NCBI GenBank assembly: GCA_040902885.1 | Contig: JBBDWK010000083.1 | Location: forward strand, 25,988-89,987 | Origin: JBBDWK01 sp040902885 | GTDB taxonomy: Bacteria > Acidobacteriota > Terriglobia > Bryobacterales > Bryobacteraceae | Reading direction: 5' to 3' | DNA length: 64,000 bases | Part shown: positions 8,819 to 16,321 of the stretch, in pieces | Position numbering within the stretch: position 1 is the stretch's first letter | Layout of the letters: every line of letters starts with the position of its first letter | Position numbers and translations under genes: made by a program | The notes under the pieces: model-generated | Seen by the model: only the letters and a program-made list of their open reading frames with translations | Databases searched by the model: none | Told to the model about the DNA's origin: nothing

Positions 8819-9514
8819 CTATAAGTCGTTGATAACGTCGTTAATAGGATGCGTGTTCAACATCGCCTCGCGTACTGCCCGAGCGATATCGTGACTGTGA
8901 TCGAGGAACGATCTGCTGTCCATCGCCTGCACCTGAACGGTTATCTGGGGCGCGGTAACTGTCTGAGGCAGCGGCGCCTGGCTGGATACATTAAAGCTGG
9001 AGTTGTCATAAGCCGGAGCGATGGATCGAGCCCGGCCAAGCTGCCCGGAGCTTACCGGACGCAGACCCGCATAGCTCAGTTCGCCGTTCGCAGCCTCCAG
9101 GTGAATGGGAGAAGGGGCGATATATGTCGTAAGCGCTGGAGGCGGCTCGGGTTCGCGACCCCGGAAGAGCCGCCCGACGGCGGACACGAGGGGCGCCAGA
9201 GGTAGAGCATTCTGCAAAATGCCAGATGCAACCTGTCCTGCGGTGCGTATCGCATCGCGTGCTCCTCCGGAGCTTTGTACGACGGTATTCTGCAGTATCG
9301 CCTGAGTATTGGCGCCCACTGTTTCCGTCTGTCCAACTGCTACCTCGCGAAGCCCGTCGACGCGTCTTGACAACTCCGAAATACTCTCGGTGAGTGCCCC
9401 GCTGGTCTCTGGAACAAGGTCGTTGACAGTCTGGGCGGCGTCTGTGCCCGAGGGACGCGTGGTCACTGTTCTTACCGTGTCCGCAAGGGCTTCGTCCAGC
9501 GCGTTACTTGCCAT
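8819..9514 (-). CDS. Tail tape measure protein (very short)
   Basis: A 231-residue protein directly after the chaperone pair, the fixed position of tape measure genes. Residues ~15-105 are Thr/Ala/Val-rich and helix-forming (SISELSRRVDGLREVAVGQTET). A small hydrophobic stretch (GILQNALPLAPLVSAVG) follows. The C-terminus ITVQVQAMDSRSFLDH...IARAVREAM matches the usual tape-measure tail motif (V-x-x-x-D-x-x-S-F ... I-A-x-A-V). A strong AAAGGAG ribosome site lies 5 bases before ATG 9514. At 0.15 nm per helical residue this would specify a tail of only about 35 nm. RcGTA has a tape measure of similar size. Confidence 0.7.
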   Translation of the reverse strand: MASNALDEALADTVRTVTTRPSGTDAAQTVNDLVPETSGALTESISELSRRVDGLREVAVGQTETVGANTQAILQNTVVQSSGGARDAIRTAGQVASGILQNALPLAPLVSAVGRLFRGREPEPPPALTTYIAPSPIHLEAANGELSYAGLRPVSSGQLGRARSIAPAYDNSSFNVSSQAPLPQTVTAPQITVQVQAMDSRSFLDHSHDIARAVREAMLNTHPINDVINDL

Positions 9515-9860
9515 TCTGCTCCTTTCGTTCCATCTCCCTTTCCAGGATCAAAAACGCCTCGGCCTGACGGGCATCCATCTCGTCCGTCAGCTCGTGACGC
9601 AAAGTCCGCCATACGAAATAGCTCTCGAGCCAGGCGATGCTCTGGGCACTGACGAAGGAGGTAGGACAGGTCGTCAGGGTGCTGCCGTTCCGGGCCCACA
9701 CGATCTTTGAGGGAGTCTCAAGAGCCGCGGGCAGCCAGCCGCAACGGCGGGTAAGCTCGAGGCCGGCTTTTCGGCAACTGTCGCACTTCCAGCCGGCGCT
9801 GTCTGAAAATTGAAAGTGGAAGGCGACAATCAGTTTTTTCGTTCGGTTTCCGTCAGCCCG
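9504..9860 (-). CDS. Tail assembly chaperone, frameshift-encoded extension (T-like part)
   Basis: This reading frame overlaps the end of the upstream chaperone and is in its -1 frame. An ATG at 9860 exists but has no ribosome site, while a slippery A AAA AAC sits at 9839-9833, so the region is most likely expressed as a C-terminal extension of the chaperone. The part after the shift (about 108 residues) has a Cys cluster (WKCDSC, RRCGW, TTCPTS) that may bind metal, then an acidic/basic helix (DEMDARQAEAFLILEREMERKE). It overlaps the tape measure start by 11 bases. In lambda the equivalent GT protein recruits tube protein to the tape measure. Confidence 0.7.
   Translation of the reverse strand, partial: RADGNRTKKLIVAFHFQFSDSAGWKCDSCRKAGLELTRRCGWLPAALETPSKIVWARNGSTLTTCPTSFVSAQSIAWLESYFVWRTLRHELTDEMDARQAEAFLILEREMERKEQNGK
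9830..9840 (-). promoter_or_regulatory. Programmed -1 ribosomal frameshift site (A AAA AAC then UGA)
   Basis: The zero frame reads CGA AAA AAC TGA. The heptamer A AAA AAC (9839-9833) is in exact X XXY YYZ register, and the stop follows immediately at 9832-9830. Slipping back one base continues as CTG ATT GTC into the overlapping open frame. Its position between tail tube and tape measure is where dsDNA phages conserve such a shift. Confidence 0.75.
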
Positions 9861-10356
9861 CATTGCGCTTTCACGGTCTGCAGAACTTCTGCGAAAAACT
9901 CCTCCGGGCCCGTGGAAACCACAGCCTCGGGGGTTGCGGGGGCGCCGTCGATCTCGAGCCCTTGGACTTCCCTCAGGCCCCACAGGACGTACAACCGCTC
10001 TATCTCGAAACTCAGAAGAGCCGCTTCCGCCTTCTCTCCCGGCGTTACGCCCGCCTGCAGGAACTCTGCCTTTCGGCAAAGCTCCCGAACCTGACGCGTG
10101 AGTTCGATTCTTCGGCCGAGCGACNNNNNNNNNNNNNNNNNNNNNNNNNNNNNNNNNNNNNNNNNNNNNNNNNNNNNNNNNNNNNNNNNNNNNNNNNNNN
10201 NNNNNNNNNNNNNNNNNNNNNNNNCTTTCGGCAAAGCTCCCGAACCTGACGCGTGAGTTCGATTCTTCGGCCGAGCGACATGCATGCTACTGCGTACCGG
10301 ACCCCTGGTACGACCTTCGATTCAACGGTCCTCGTGCTTTCGTATTTCGTCGTCAT
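9830..10356 (-). CDS. Tail assembly chaperone (G-like), interrupted by a false assembly gap
   Basis: The start ATG at 10356 overlaps the tail tube stop as ATGA. The protein begins MTTKYESTRTVESK and continues through SLGRRIELTRQV. It then meets 100 N (10125-10224) flanked by identical 55-base copies. Deleting one copy plus the N run (155 bases) leaves 372 bases, which is one open frame of 123 residues ending ...TETERKN. The protein is helical, acidic at its C-terminus (GPEEFFAEVLQTV), and ends at the slippery site. Position, size and frameshift all match the lambda G family that chaperones the tape measure. The product is certain only if the gap is indeed false. Confidence 0.75.
10070..10279. 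other. Scaffold gap flanked by identical 55-base ends (assembly artefact)
   Basis: Bases 10070-10124 and 10225-10279 are identical over 55 positions and enclose exactly 100 N. This is the signature of two contigs that overlap by one k-mer but were joined with a default-size gap. Collapsing the duplication restores the chaperone reading frame exactly. Confidence 0.9.
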
Positions 10357-11525
10357 CCGAATGCAACCGCTATTTCATCGTCCACCGTGCCTTGTGCTCT
10401 GGAATTGCGGAAACGCCACTGCAAGCGCGCATCACTGTCGTCGTAGTCGGGCACCTCTGGCACAACACTCTTCAAATAGATGCCAAAGAGCTGCCCGGAC
10501 TGCTGCCCCAACTGGAACATGACCGGCATCGGCGACTGCTGCCGTGCTGCTTGATACAACGCCTTGGTGGCCGTATCGTCCTGGCCGTACAGGTCGAAAT
10601 CGACCGACACGCTTCTTTGACCGGGAACAATCGATCGGATCAAGTTCGATCCGAATTCCCTCGCACGAACGTCTAGATTGTTTTCCAGCGCAAACGTGCC
10701 GCTCGTGATCGTGAAGAAGCGGTCCGGCCCGCTACCGAGCCACGCCTGTCCCATGTGACCTGGAATGAGCGAATGATCGAAGGCGCCGAGCGACGGTTCT
10801 TCGGGAAACTCCGTCAGCTGGCCCAGGCCGGCCACGAAGCTGCTGCTGTCCACCAGATCCTGTGCAATCCCGCTGAACTCGAATTCGTGAAAGTCCCCGT
10901 TGATGCGGATCAGCATACGGTTGACGGCCGCGCCACACAGGATCCGCTGCACCGCCGAACTGGGTGACCAGTAATCGAAAATGCTCGCGCTTTGGAGATC
11001 GGTGGCTGGTACGTATGTGATCGTCGGACCGATTGATGAGCCGCCGCTGACTGGCGTTGAGAACGGTGCGTTCAATTGGATGCGGGTGCTGTCGATGACC
11101 GAGGCGACGAATCGCAGTTCGCCTGCGTAAGTCACCGCCTGCCCCTCTTGCAGAGAATGGGGACTAACGAAACTGACCGCTAAAGCGCTGGAAGCCCCCG
11201 CGGCAATCCCTCCTGGAAAAACCCGCGGATTGCCGCCCAGACTCGCACGGAAGAGGGCGCCGTAGCACGGCTCGGCGCTCGAGTCCGTCCAGCTTGTGAG
11301 ATATGTCGTCAGATCGAAGGTGGTGCGCCTTCGAACCCCGAAGGGCACGCCCGCAAATGTCCGCGTTCCAGTCTTGTCTCTCCTCTGGACGGACTCCAGT
11401 TGCTGCCTTGCCGCCAGGCGGACCGCCGGGAAGCGATTCTGCGCCGTTATGGACGGAATCTGGCCCAACAGGTTCTCGGCGGCCGTATACAGCCGGTTCG
11501 CGCTCGATGAGATGTATGAAGCCAT
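10353..11525 (-). CDS. Major tail tube protein
   Basis: A 390-residue protein immediately upstream of the chaperone, with an ATGA overlap. The N-terminal third (ENLLGQIPSITAQNRFPAVR) and C-terminal region (RSVSVDFDLYGQDD, MPVMFQLGQQSGQLFGIYLK, DARLQWRFRNSRAQGTVDDEIAVAFG) are beta-rich, and the C-terminus ends in the charged/aromatic strands common in siphophage tube proteins. The middle (~110-170) looks like an inserted Ig-like decoration domain. It is longer than the usual 150-250 residue tube protein, which fits such an insertion. Assignment is by position and fold impression. Confidence 0.6.
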   Translation of the reverse strand: MASYISSSANRLYTAAENLLGQIPSITAQNRFPAVRLAARQQLESVQRRDKTGTRTFAGVPFGVRRRTTFDLTTYLTSWTDSSAEPCYGALFRASLGGNPRVFPGGIAAGASSALAVSFVSPHSLQEGQAVTYAGELRFVASVIDSTRIQLNAPFSTPVSGGSSIGPTITYVPATDLQSASIFDYWSPSSAVQRILCGAAVNRMLIRINGDFHEFEFSGIAQDLVDSSSFVAGLGQLTEFPEEPSLGAFDHSLIPGHMGQAWLGSGPDRFFTITSGTFALENNLDVRAREFGSNLIRSIVPGQRSVSVDFDLYGQDDTATKALYQAARQQSPMPVMFQLGQQSGQLFGIYLKSVVPEVPDYDDSDARLQWRFRNSRAQGTVDDEIAVAFG

Positions 11526-11559
11526 GATCGTTACCTTTGCTCCTTGTCCGTGGTTCGCG

Positions 11560-12054
11560 TCATCCTCTGCTCACCTGCACTTCAAAGCCTACTTTGGCGC
11601 TTTGAATCAGATTTCGCCCTCCGCGTTTTACCGCGCCGAAGACGGCCTCATAGCCTCCCGTGTAATACATCCCGCCTCCCCAATCGCCGCGGCTCCCGTC
11701 CAACACTTGAGTTACCGCGTCCACGTAAAGTTGTAAGACTTTTCCGAGTTCGTCGAGCCGGTCTTGTGAAACGCGCACCTCGATGATCATCTGGGCGGTG
11801 CCGGAGAAGGAGCGGAACTTCTCCTTCATGACGTTCACGAGCTTCTCGCAATACACGTGAACTGCCGGATAGCGCGCTTCCAGGTTGCGCTCCGCAAGCT
11901 CAATGGCGATGTTTTGTGTAACGAGCTGGCTCTGGGCGAGCGGAGCGAGCACCAGGCCCGCCTCGGCCAAATTCGCAATGGCCGAACTCAACCCCGTGGG
12001 AGATTCCAGCACTTCCACGGTCTTGTTTGTTAACGCGATTCCAATTCCGGCCAT
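11560..12054 (-). CDS. Head-tail connector / tail terminator-like protein
   Basis: A 164-residue protein between the adaptor-like gene and the tail tube. It has helices at the N-terminus (AIANLAEAGLVLAPLAQSQLV), a central HVYCEKLVNVMKEKFRSFSG segment and MIIEVRVSQD, and ends in a Gly-rich strand pair with FEVQVSRG. Terminator proteins of siphophages and RcGTA gene 8 occupy this slot, with similar size and an alpha/beta fold. It begins 3 bases after the upstream stop, implying coupled translation. I do not recognise a named family. Confidence 0.5.
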   Translation of the reverse strand: MAGIGIALTNKTVEVLESPTGLSSAIANLAEAGLVLAPLAQSQLVTQNIAIELAERNLEARYPAVHVYCEKLVNVMKEKFRSFSGTAQMIIEVRVSQDRLDELGKVLQLYVDAVTQVLDGSRGDWGGGMYYTGGYEAVFGAVKRGGRNLIQSAKVGFEVQVSRG

Positions 12055-12057
12055 CGG

Positions 12058-12822
12058 TCATCCTCGCTGAAGTACCCGCGGAAGTCCTCTAACGATATTC
12101 GCCTGCTGGCCGTTGCCCACGCCCCGGCCGGAGATCAGCCCGTGAGCCGGCTCGATCCACGCCGCCTGCGCCGGTATCGGCTCCGTGTTCTGCAGACTAA
12201 GACTCTCGCTGTCAAAACCGGCGTAGACATTCCATCCAACGGCAACCGGCGGTGGCGCGATCGCGCGGACGGAGAGAGCATGGTCTTGTGGAAGAGTGAT
12301 CCACTCTTCGTTGCTCGGCTGACCTTCCTCGCCGCGGGAATTCATCCATGCCACGCGCACTACGTATGTCGCTGGAGGACGACCGCCCGCCACAAAGCCC
12401 AACTCGGGTGTCGCGGCCTTCGGCACTGGCTCCCACACGATACCCACACCAATGCTGAACAGCAGCTCGCCGGCCGATTTCGCAAGGTTGCGAAACTCCT
12501 TCCACTTGCCTTGGTAGCGATCGTTGAGACGGCGATTGAACGCATCCTGATACGTCAGGGCAAGGGTCTGAAGCACATGCCAGTGGCGAATGGCCGACGT
12601 GACCACTACGCCTTCAAGTGATATTTGCCCCGTCGAGAAGCGCTCCGCGGATGGATGCAGCCGCACGAAGGCCCGGGTAATCTCCAGCCCGATCTCCGTC
12701 TTGGCGATCCCCAGCTTTGCCGTCAGGTCGATTCCCTCCGTGCCTGCAAGTTCCAGCACGGAGCTTTCGTACTGACTCAGGTCCTGGAGGGTCGAGATTG
12801 GGTCTTCAGTGAACAGAGTCAT
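12058..12822 (-). CDS. Head-tail adaptor-like protein with C-terminal Ig-like domain
   Basis: A 254-residue protein. Residues 1-110 are helical (LSQYESSVLELAGTE, LTYQDAFNRRLNDRYQGKWK), as in gp6/adaptor proteins that sit under the portal. Residues ~125-225 (ATYVVRVAWMNSRGEEGQPS, VGWNVYAGFD) resemble a fibronectin/Ig-like module, the same kind of strand pattern seen in the large tail hub. Its place after the capsid and a small protein fits a connector. The Ig-like extension may decorate the neck. The function is inferred from position. Confidence 0.5.
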   Translation of the reverse strand: MTLFTEDPISTLQDLSQYESSVLELAGTEGIDLTAKLGIAKTEIGLEITRAFVRLHPSAERFSTGQISLEGVVVTSAIRHWHVLQTLALTYQDAFNRRLNDRYQGKWKEFRNLAKSAGELLFSIGVGIVWEPVPKAATPELGFVAGGRPPATYVVRVAWMNSRGEEGQPSNEEWITLPQDHALSVRAIAPPPVAVGWNVYAGFDSESLSLQNTEPIPAQAAWIEPAHGLISGRGVGNGQQANIVRGLPRVLQRG

Positions 12823-12834
12823 TGATCTTCCGCC

Positions 12835-13161
12835 TCACGCCTTCCCCGGGCGTGATGCGCCTTTCAGCGTTCGCAGGTCGTTTTCGGAAAGCACCGTGAC
12901 TTGCACACGCGAGGACAACGCTGCCTGCTCGGCGGCCCGTCTTGCTTCAGCCGTCTCTTCCCGGAACTGGCGGCTCTCTTCTCCGGTCGCCACGCGTGCC
13001 CTTCCGTCCACAATCAGTCTGGCGGCCACTTGGCGTGACACCTCTGTTTGCACATTCGGCTTTCCGCCATCGGGCGTCTCCAGGCTCACTACTACCACCG
13101 CATCCCCCTGGAGCGCCGCCTCCGCTTCCCGAATCTTCTGGTAGTACACTCTGAGGTCCAT
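12835..13161 (-). CDS. Small virion-cluster protein of unknown function
   Basis: A 108-residue protein. The ATG at 13161 is preceded by GGAGA at 5-base spacing, whereas a TTG four codons upstream lies inside that ribosome site. The start is therefore MDLRVYYQKI. It is alpha/beta with a charged Glu/Arg/Ala helix (ESRQFREETAEARRAAEQAAL) and ends LKGASRPGK. It lies between the capsid terminator and the adaptor-like gene. Possible roles are head completion or capsid decoration; I do not recognise the family. Confidence 0.6.
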   Translation of the reverse strand: MDLRVYYQKIREAEAALQGDAVVVVSLETPDGGKPNVQTEVSRQVAARLIVDGRARVATGEESRQFREETAEARRAAEQAALSSRVQVTVLSENDLRTLKGASRPGKA

Positions 13162-13171
13162 TAAGTTCTCC

Positions 13172-13199
13172 AAAAAAATAGGGCAGGCCGCGCCTGCCC
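13172..13199 (-). terminator. Rho-independent terminator/attenuator after the capsid gene
   Basis: On the minus strand GGGCAGGC-GCG-GCCTGCCC is followed by TATTTTTTT. The 8-base perfect stem starts about 15 bases after the capsid stop and before the next gene's ribosome site. It could make capsid mRNA more abundant than connector and tail mRNA. Confidence 0.8.
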
Positions 13200-13214
13200 C
13201 TGCCTCTCTCCGCG

Positions 13215-14126
13215 CTAGCTGTTCACCTGCACGCCGAAGTTGTTCCGGATCACCGCCGTCCCGTACAGAACGTCCACCGTGAACTGCTGCGCCAGCGTGT
13301 TCGGCTGGTAGCTCATGATGATGCGCAGACCGAAGTTCCCGACCTCCGCGTACTCCGCGATCGCTCCTGTTCCGAGGAGCGGTGTCGGCAGCCTTCGAAT
13401 CACCAGGCCAATGGCGCTCTTGGAAAAGGCCAGGTTGTGCGCCGTGACCGGCGCGCTGCCCGTCTTGGGAACAAACTGCGAGCGGAAGACGAAGAAGTCC
13501 TTGATCTTCCCCACCGTTCCGTCAATCACTGCGCGAAGACCCGCCTCGCCTACCGAATGAAACTCGCTGAACCGGGGAATCTGCCGGAGGTTCGAGTACG
13601 TGGCCGAGTCCACCACCAGAAACTTCGGCTCGCTCGCTGGCAGCTTTGCCTGGAACAGAGCGCTCTCCGCCGAATCCACGGCCGCTTCCGTAATGGGCGA
13701 GCCCGGCGTGCCTACGGGCGCGTTGGAGGTGAAGTTCGCATAGAGCCCCAACAGGTCCGTTTCGATCTTCTCGGCGATGGCAACCAGGGCGGGCTGCATG
13801 TAGATGTTCAGCAGATCCGGCACCGCGAGGATTTTGGTGACGTCGGGAATCTGAAACGTCGCTTCCGCGTGCGTGTTCAGCACGATCTGAGCGCTGCCCA
13901 CGTTCGGGTTCTGGGTTTGTACCGTCCCGCCTTCCGCCAGGTTGTTCGCGACGAGTGTGGGAGGAATGGGGATGTTGACGGTGTCTCCGGCCTGCGCCAG
14001 AGTCGGTTCGTAGTCGCGATTCACGAGGTTACCCATCACAAGGTTCCCCATTAGGGCGGGCAGAGCATCCGCCGCCACTAGCTTCACAATCGCGCTTGCA
14101 ACGTTGGTCGATGTAATTGCTGGCAT
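13215..14126 (-). CDS. Major capsid protein (HK97 fold, P22-coat-like)
   Basis: A 303-residue protein starting MPAITSTNVASAIVK, with strands GDTVNIPIPPT and EATFQIPDV. A helical spine follows (LLNIYMQPALVAIAEKIETDLLGLYANF), then FLVVDSATYSNLRQI and ends with NNFGVQVNS. This layout is that of P22-coat-like capsid proteins placed after a scaffold gene. No protease gene is present, which fits a scaffold-driven rather than HK97-type maturation. A strong AGGAGAG site precedes ATG 14126, and a terminator follows the gene, both consistent with high expression. Confidence 0.85.
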   Translation of the reverse strand: MPAITSTNVASAIVKLVAADALPALMGNLVMGNLVNRDYEPTLAQAGDTVNIPIPPTLVANNLAEGGTVQTQNPNVGSAQIVLNTHAEATFQIPDVTKILAVPDLLNIYMQPALVAIAEKIETDLLGLYANFTSNAPVGTPGSPITEAAVDSAESALFQAKLPASEPKFLVVDSATYSNLRQIPRFSEFHSVGEAGLRAVIDGTVGKIKDFFVFRSQFVPKTGSAPVTAHNLAFSKSAIGLVIRRLPTPLLGTGAIAEYAEVGNFGLRIIMSYQPNTLAQQFTVDVLYGTAVIRNNFGVQVNS

Positions 14127-14164
14127 CTTCTCTCCTGAGTGAAATTACTGCTTGTCTTGAGTGG

Positions 14165-14200
14165 GGCGGGCTTCAGCCTGCCACGGGACTTCAGTCCCGT
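14165..14200. repeat. Two adjacent short hairpins (REP-like)
   Basis: GGCGGGCT-TC-AGCCTGCC at 14165-14182 (one mismatch) and the perfect ACGGGACT-TC-AGTCCCGT at 14183-14200 lie back to back between capsid and scaffold genes. Both share a central TTCA/TCAG core. They look like extragenic palindromes. Confidence 0.6.
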
Positions 14201-14250
14201 ATCTTGACAACCCCGTGATCCTACGAGGTTGCTGAAAAATTCGCGAAACC

Positions 14251-14331
14251 GACCGCTCCCTCTAGTCGCGGCTCTGTAACTGGCTGAACGCCCTGGTTGC
14301 CGATGCTGAGCCGCGACCAAAGGGAGCGGTC
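14251..14331. repeat. Long inverted-repeat element, copy 1
   Basis: Nested arms GACCGCTCCCT ... AGGGAGCGGTC enclose GTCGCGGCTC ... GAGCCGCGAC, with an ~30-base centre. The same arms, in the same order and followed by GTAAC in the left arm, recur at 36759-36836. The copy sits in the only wide gap of the virion cluster. Confidence 0.75.
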
Positions 14332-14339
14332 TTGCCCCT

Positions 14340-14903
14340 CTAGTCGAGACCCTGCTTGGCGACCCGCAGAATCTCCTGCCGCGCCCGCTCCATGTCTTCG
14401 CGGCTCATACCCGGCTTAATCTTTTCCAGGTCGATGCCGGAGCTCGCCTGAGGCGCCCGCTGCCCCGCGCTGATGCCGGAACCGCCTGAGATCCGGGCAG
14501 GCAGGAACTCCGGATTGTCGGACACGAAGGTGGCCAGATAATCCTTCATAGAAACCTCTCCGCGGTCGCTTCGCGCCACCAGCCGTCCGTCCACCGCCCT
14601 GGAAATGTCCTCCTTCACCGCGCGAAAAGCGAGGTCGATCTTTGCCACGCCCAGGCGCTGCAGCTCGCTCCTGATCGTGGACGCTCTTTCCGCTTCGTCC
14701 GCAATCTGGCGGCTCCGCTGGTTTTCCTCCACCAGCTCGTTTACTCTCCGCTCCAGTTGCTCTCGCCGGCGCCGCTCCTCCTGCAGCTCGGCCTGATAAG
14801 CCGGCTCGTTCTTCGCTTGCTCCTTGCGGCTGAATTCCTCGATCGTCTGCCGGACTATCGAGGTAATGTCCGTCTGGCCCGTGTTGTTCCCCGTCTCGTC
14901 CAT
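14340..14903 (-). CDS. Scaffold-like protein
   Basis: A 187-residue protein. The ATG at 14903 (MDETGNNTGQ) follows the portal stop by 8 bases; longer in-frame starts would run into the portal gene. Residues ~20-75 are strongly charged and predicted coiled coil (AELQEERRRREQLERRVNELVEENQ). They are followed by a helix (VKEDISRAVDG) and a Pro/Gly linker, and the C-terminus (MSREDMERARQEILRVAKQGLD) is basic and helical. An acidic coiled-coil body with a basic C-terminal helix between portal and capsid is the standard scaffold layout, in which the C-terminal helix binds capsid subunits. Confidence 0.7.
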   Translation of the reverse strand: MDETGNNTGQTDITSIVRQTIEEFSRKEQAKNEPAYQAELQEERRRREQLERRVNELVEENQRSRQIADEAERASTIRSELQRLGVAKIDLAFRAVKEDISRAVDGRLVARSDRGEVSMKDYLATFVSDNPEFLPARISGGSGISAGQRAPQASSGIDLEKIKPGMSREDMERARQEILRVAKQGLD

Positions 14904-14911
14904 AAGTTCTG

Positions 14912-16321
14912 TTACGCTCCTGATTCTTCGAATGACTGATCGATCTCCGACGCGATCTGCGTCTTCAGCTCCTGCCTCGCGTCGCACAGATACTGGAGTG
15001 CCAGCTTCTTGTAAATCTGCTTCTGTAGTGTCGGGGACTGAATGCCGAAGTCCAACAGCTTTTTCGCGTCGTCCAGATCGGTGCTGAAATCGCCGATATC
15101 GAACTCATCCAAGCCGGAAACGTCTATCGTCAGACCGTCTTGACGGGCCACTTCGATCGCTCGCAGGACCTGTTTCATCGTGTCCTTCACGGCGTCTCCG
15201 TACGCTCGCAGCACTTCCTGCGTAACGCTGAAATCGCGCTGCTTACTCACTCCCGACTGGCCTAGGTGAGAACTTTGGGTCCCCCCGGATTGCACCATCA
15301 AGTAGCAGACACGGTAGATCTCGTCTTTGAGCCGCACCAGATTCTCGGCCGCAATCTGGTATACCTTCCCCTCCGGCTCGGTCCAGCCAAAACGGTCTTC
15401 CGGTCCGAGCTGAATGTAGTAAGATTCGCCTACCACCTGATTCCATTCCCGCTCCGAATAGATGACCGGCGTGGCGAAGAGCCCCATCGTCAGGGCCCAG
15501 GAAAGGGCGTTGGACTTGTTGAAGTGTTCCAACTGCAGAAGCCCCGCCTTGTTGACCAGCCAAAGACCGTCGCTGACCGCCAGTTCGAAGACCGGCACCC
15601 GGCATTGCGATGCAAGACCGTGTCTGCCTTCGTCTTCCAGTTCTGCCTCGCGCTTCTCGTCGGCGCTGTCCACCTTCCGGTAGATTTTGTACTTCTCCCG
15701 GTCGTAGTAAATCCACCGGGTTTCCTTCTTCCACTCGGAGTCTCCAACCTGCGCCTGCCGGATGTGCGACGTTCTCAGCACAATCCAGTCCAGTCGCCCG
15801 TCGTCCCCGTAAGCCCAGTTGATGACCTCGTCTGGCCGATAATCCACCAGATAAGCTCTGGAGCGGCCGGTCGCTTCCTCCTCGGCACGGCTCCGCACCG
15901 GCGAGTTGACGCGGGGGAAATCCACGGCCACATAACTGCGCCCATAAATCAGCGTCTCGACCAGCCGCTGGCGAAAGAAGTCGCAAAGATTGGCGCCTTT
16001 GCGATTGCAGTCTTCGGCAAAGGAGTTGAAGAACGCCTTGGCGGCTGCATTGGGCCCTTCATAAGTAAGCACGGGTTCGCGCCGCAGCAGCGTGGCGGCA
16101 TACCAGTCCACGATCGAACCGATGTAGTTCTCGTAGAACACGCGGTTGAGCCGCTCGGAGTAAATCTCGCTTGGTTCTTTGTGCCGCTTTACCAGATACT
16201 GCGAAGCATTTACTTTGAGCCGCTCGCCGCCCTGATATAGATCCAGATAGGTCGCCCACATCCTCTTCGATGCGGCGTACTGCGGATGTTCCCGATCGAT
16301 TTCTATCATCCGGTTAGACAA
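14912..16321 (-). CDS. Portal protein
   Basis: A 469-residue protein between large terminase and scaffold. It is mixed alpha/beta with the portal-type core: YENYIGSIVDWYAATLLRREP near residue 70, a clip/stem region with VAVDFPRVNS and DYRPDEVINWAYGDDG, and a C-terminal helical crown ending in acidic residues (ASEIDQSFEESGA). It forms the dodecameric ring through which DNA is packaged. The start ATG at 16321 overlaps the terminase stop by 8 bases, implying coupled translation. The sequence resembles DUF4055-type portals, but that family call is tentative. Confidence 0.8.
   Translation of the reverse strand: MSNRMIEIDREHPQYAASKRMWATYLDLYQGGERLKVNASQYLVKRHKEPSEIYSERLNRVFYENYIGSIVDWYAATLLRREPVLTYEGPNAAAKAFFNSFAEDCNRKGANLCDFFRQRLVETLIYGRSYVAVDFPRVNSPVRSRAEEEATGRSRAYLVDYRPDEVINWAYGDDGRLDWIVLRTSHIRQAQVGDSEWKKETRWIYYDREKYKIYRKVDSADEKREAELEDEGRHGLASQCRVPVFELAVSDGLWLVNKAGLLQLEHFNKSNALSWALTMGLFATPVIYSEREWNQVVGESYYIQLGPEDRFGWTEPEGKVYQIAAENLVRLKDEIYRVCYLMVQSGGTQSSHLGQSGVSKQRDFSVTQEVLRAYGDAVKDTMKQVLRAIEVARQDGLTIDVSGLDEFDIGDFSTDLDDAKKLLDFGIQSPTLQKQIYKKLALQYLCDARQELKTQIASEIDQSFEESGA

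Noticed and set aside
9861..10079. N-terminal extension of the frameshift-encoded chaperone part
   Set aside because: The extra residues are Arg/Gly/Pro-rich and read out of frame through the chaperone gene; the real continuation is by -1 frameshift at 9833-9839.
10125..10224. A true tandem duplication around the N run
   Set aside because: Exact 55-base identity with exactly 100 N and restoration of one frame on collapse point to an assembly overlap rather than biology.
970..12054. Tailocin (phage-tail-like bacteriocin)
   Set aside because: Terminase, portal, scaffold and capsid genes are all present and intact upstream, and no sheath gene is seen.
14165..14331. CRISPR array
   Set aside because: The repeats are palindromic pairs of different sequence without regular spacing or spacers.
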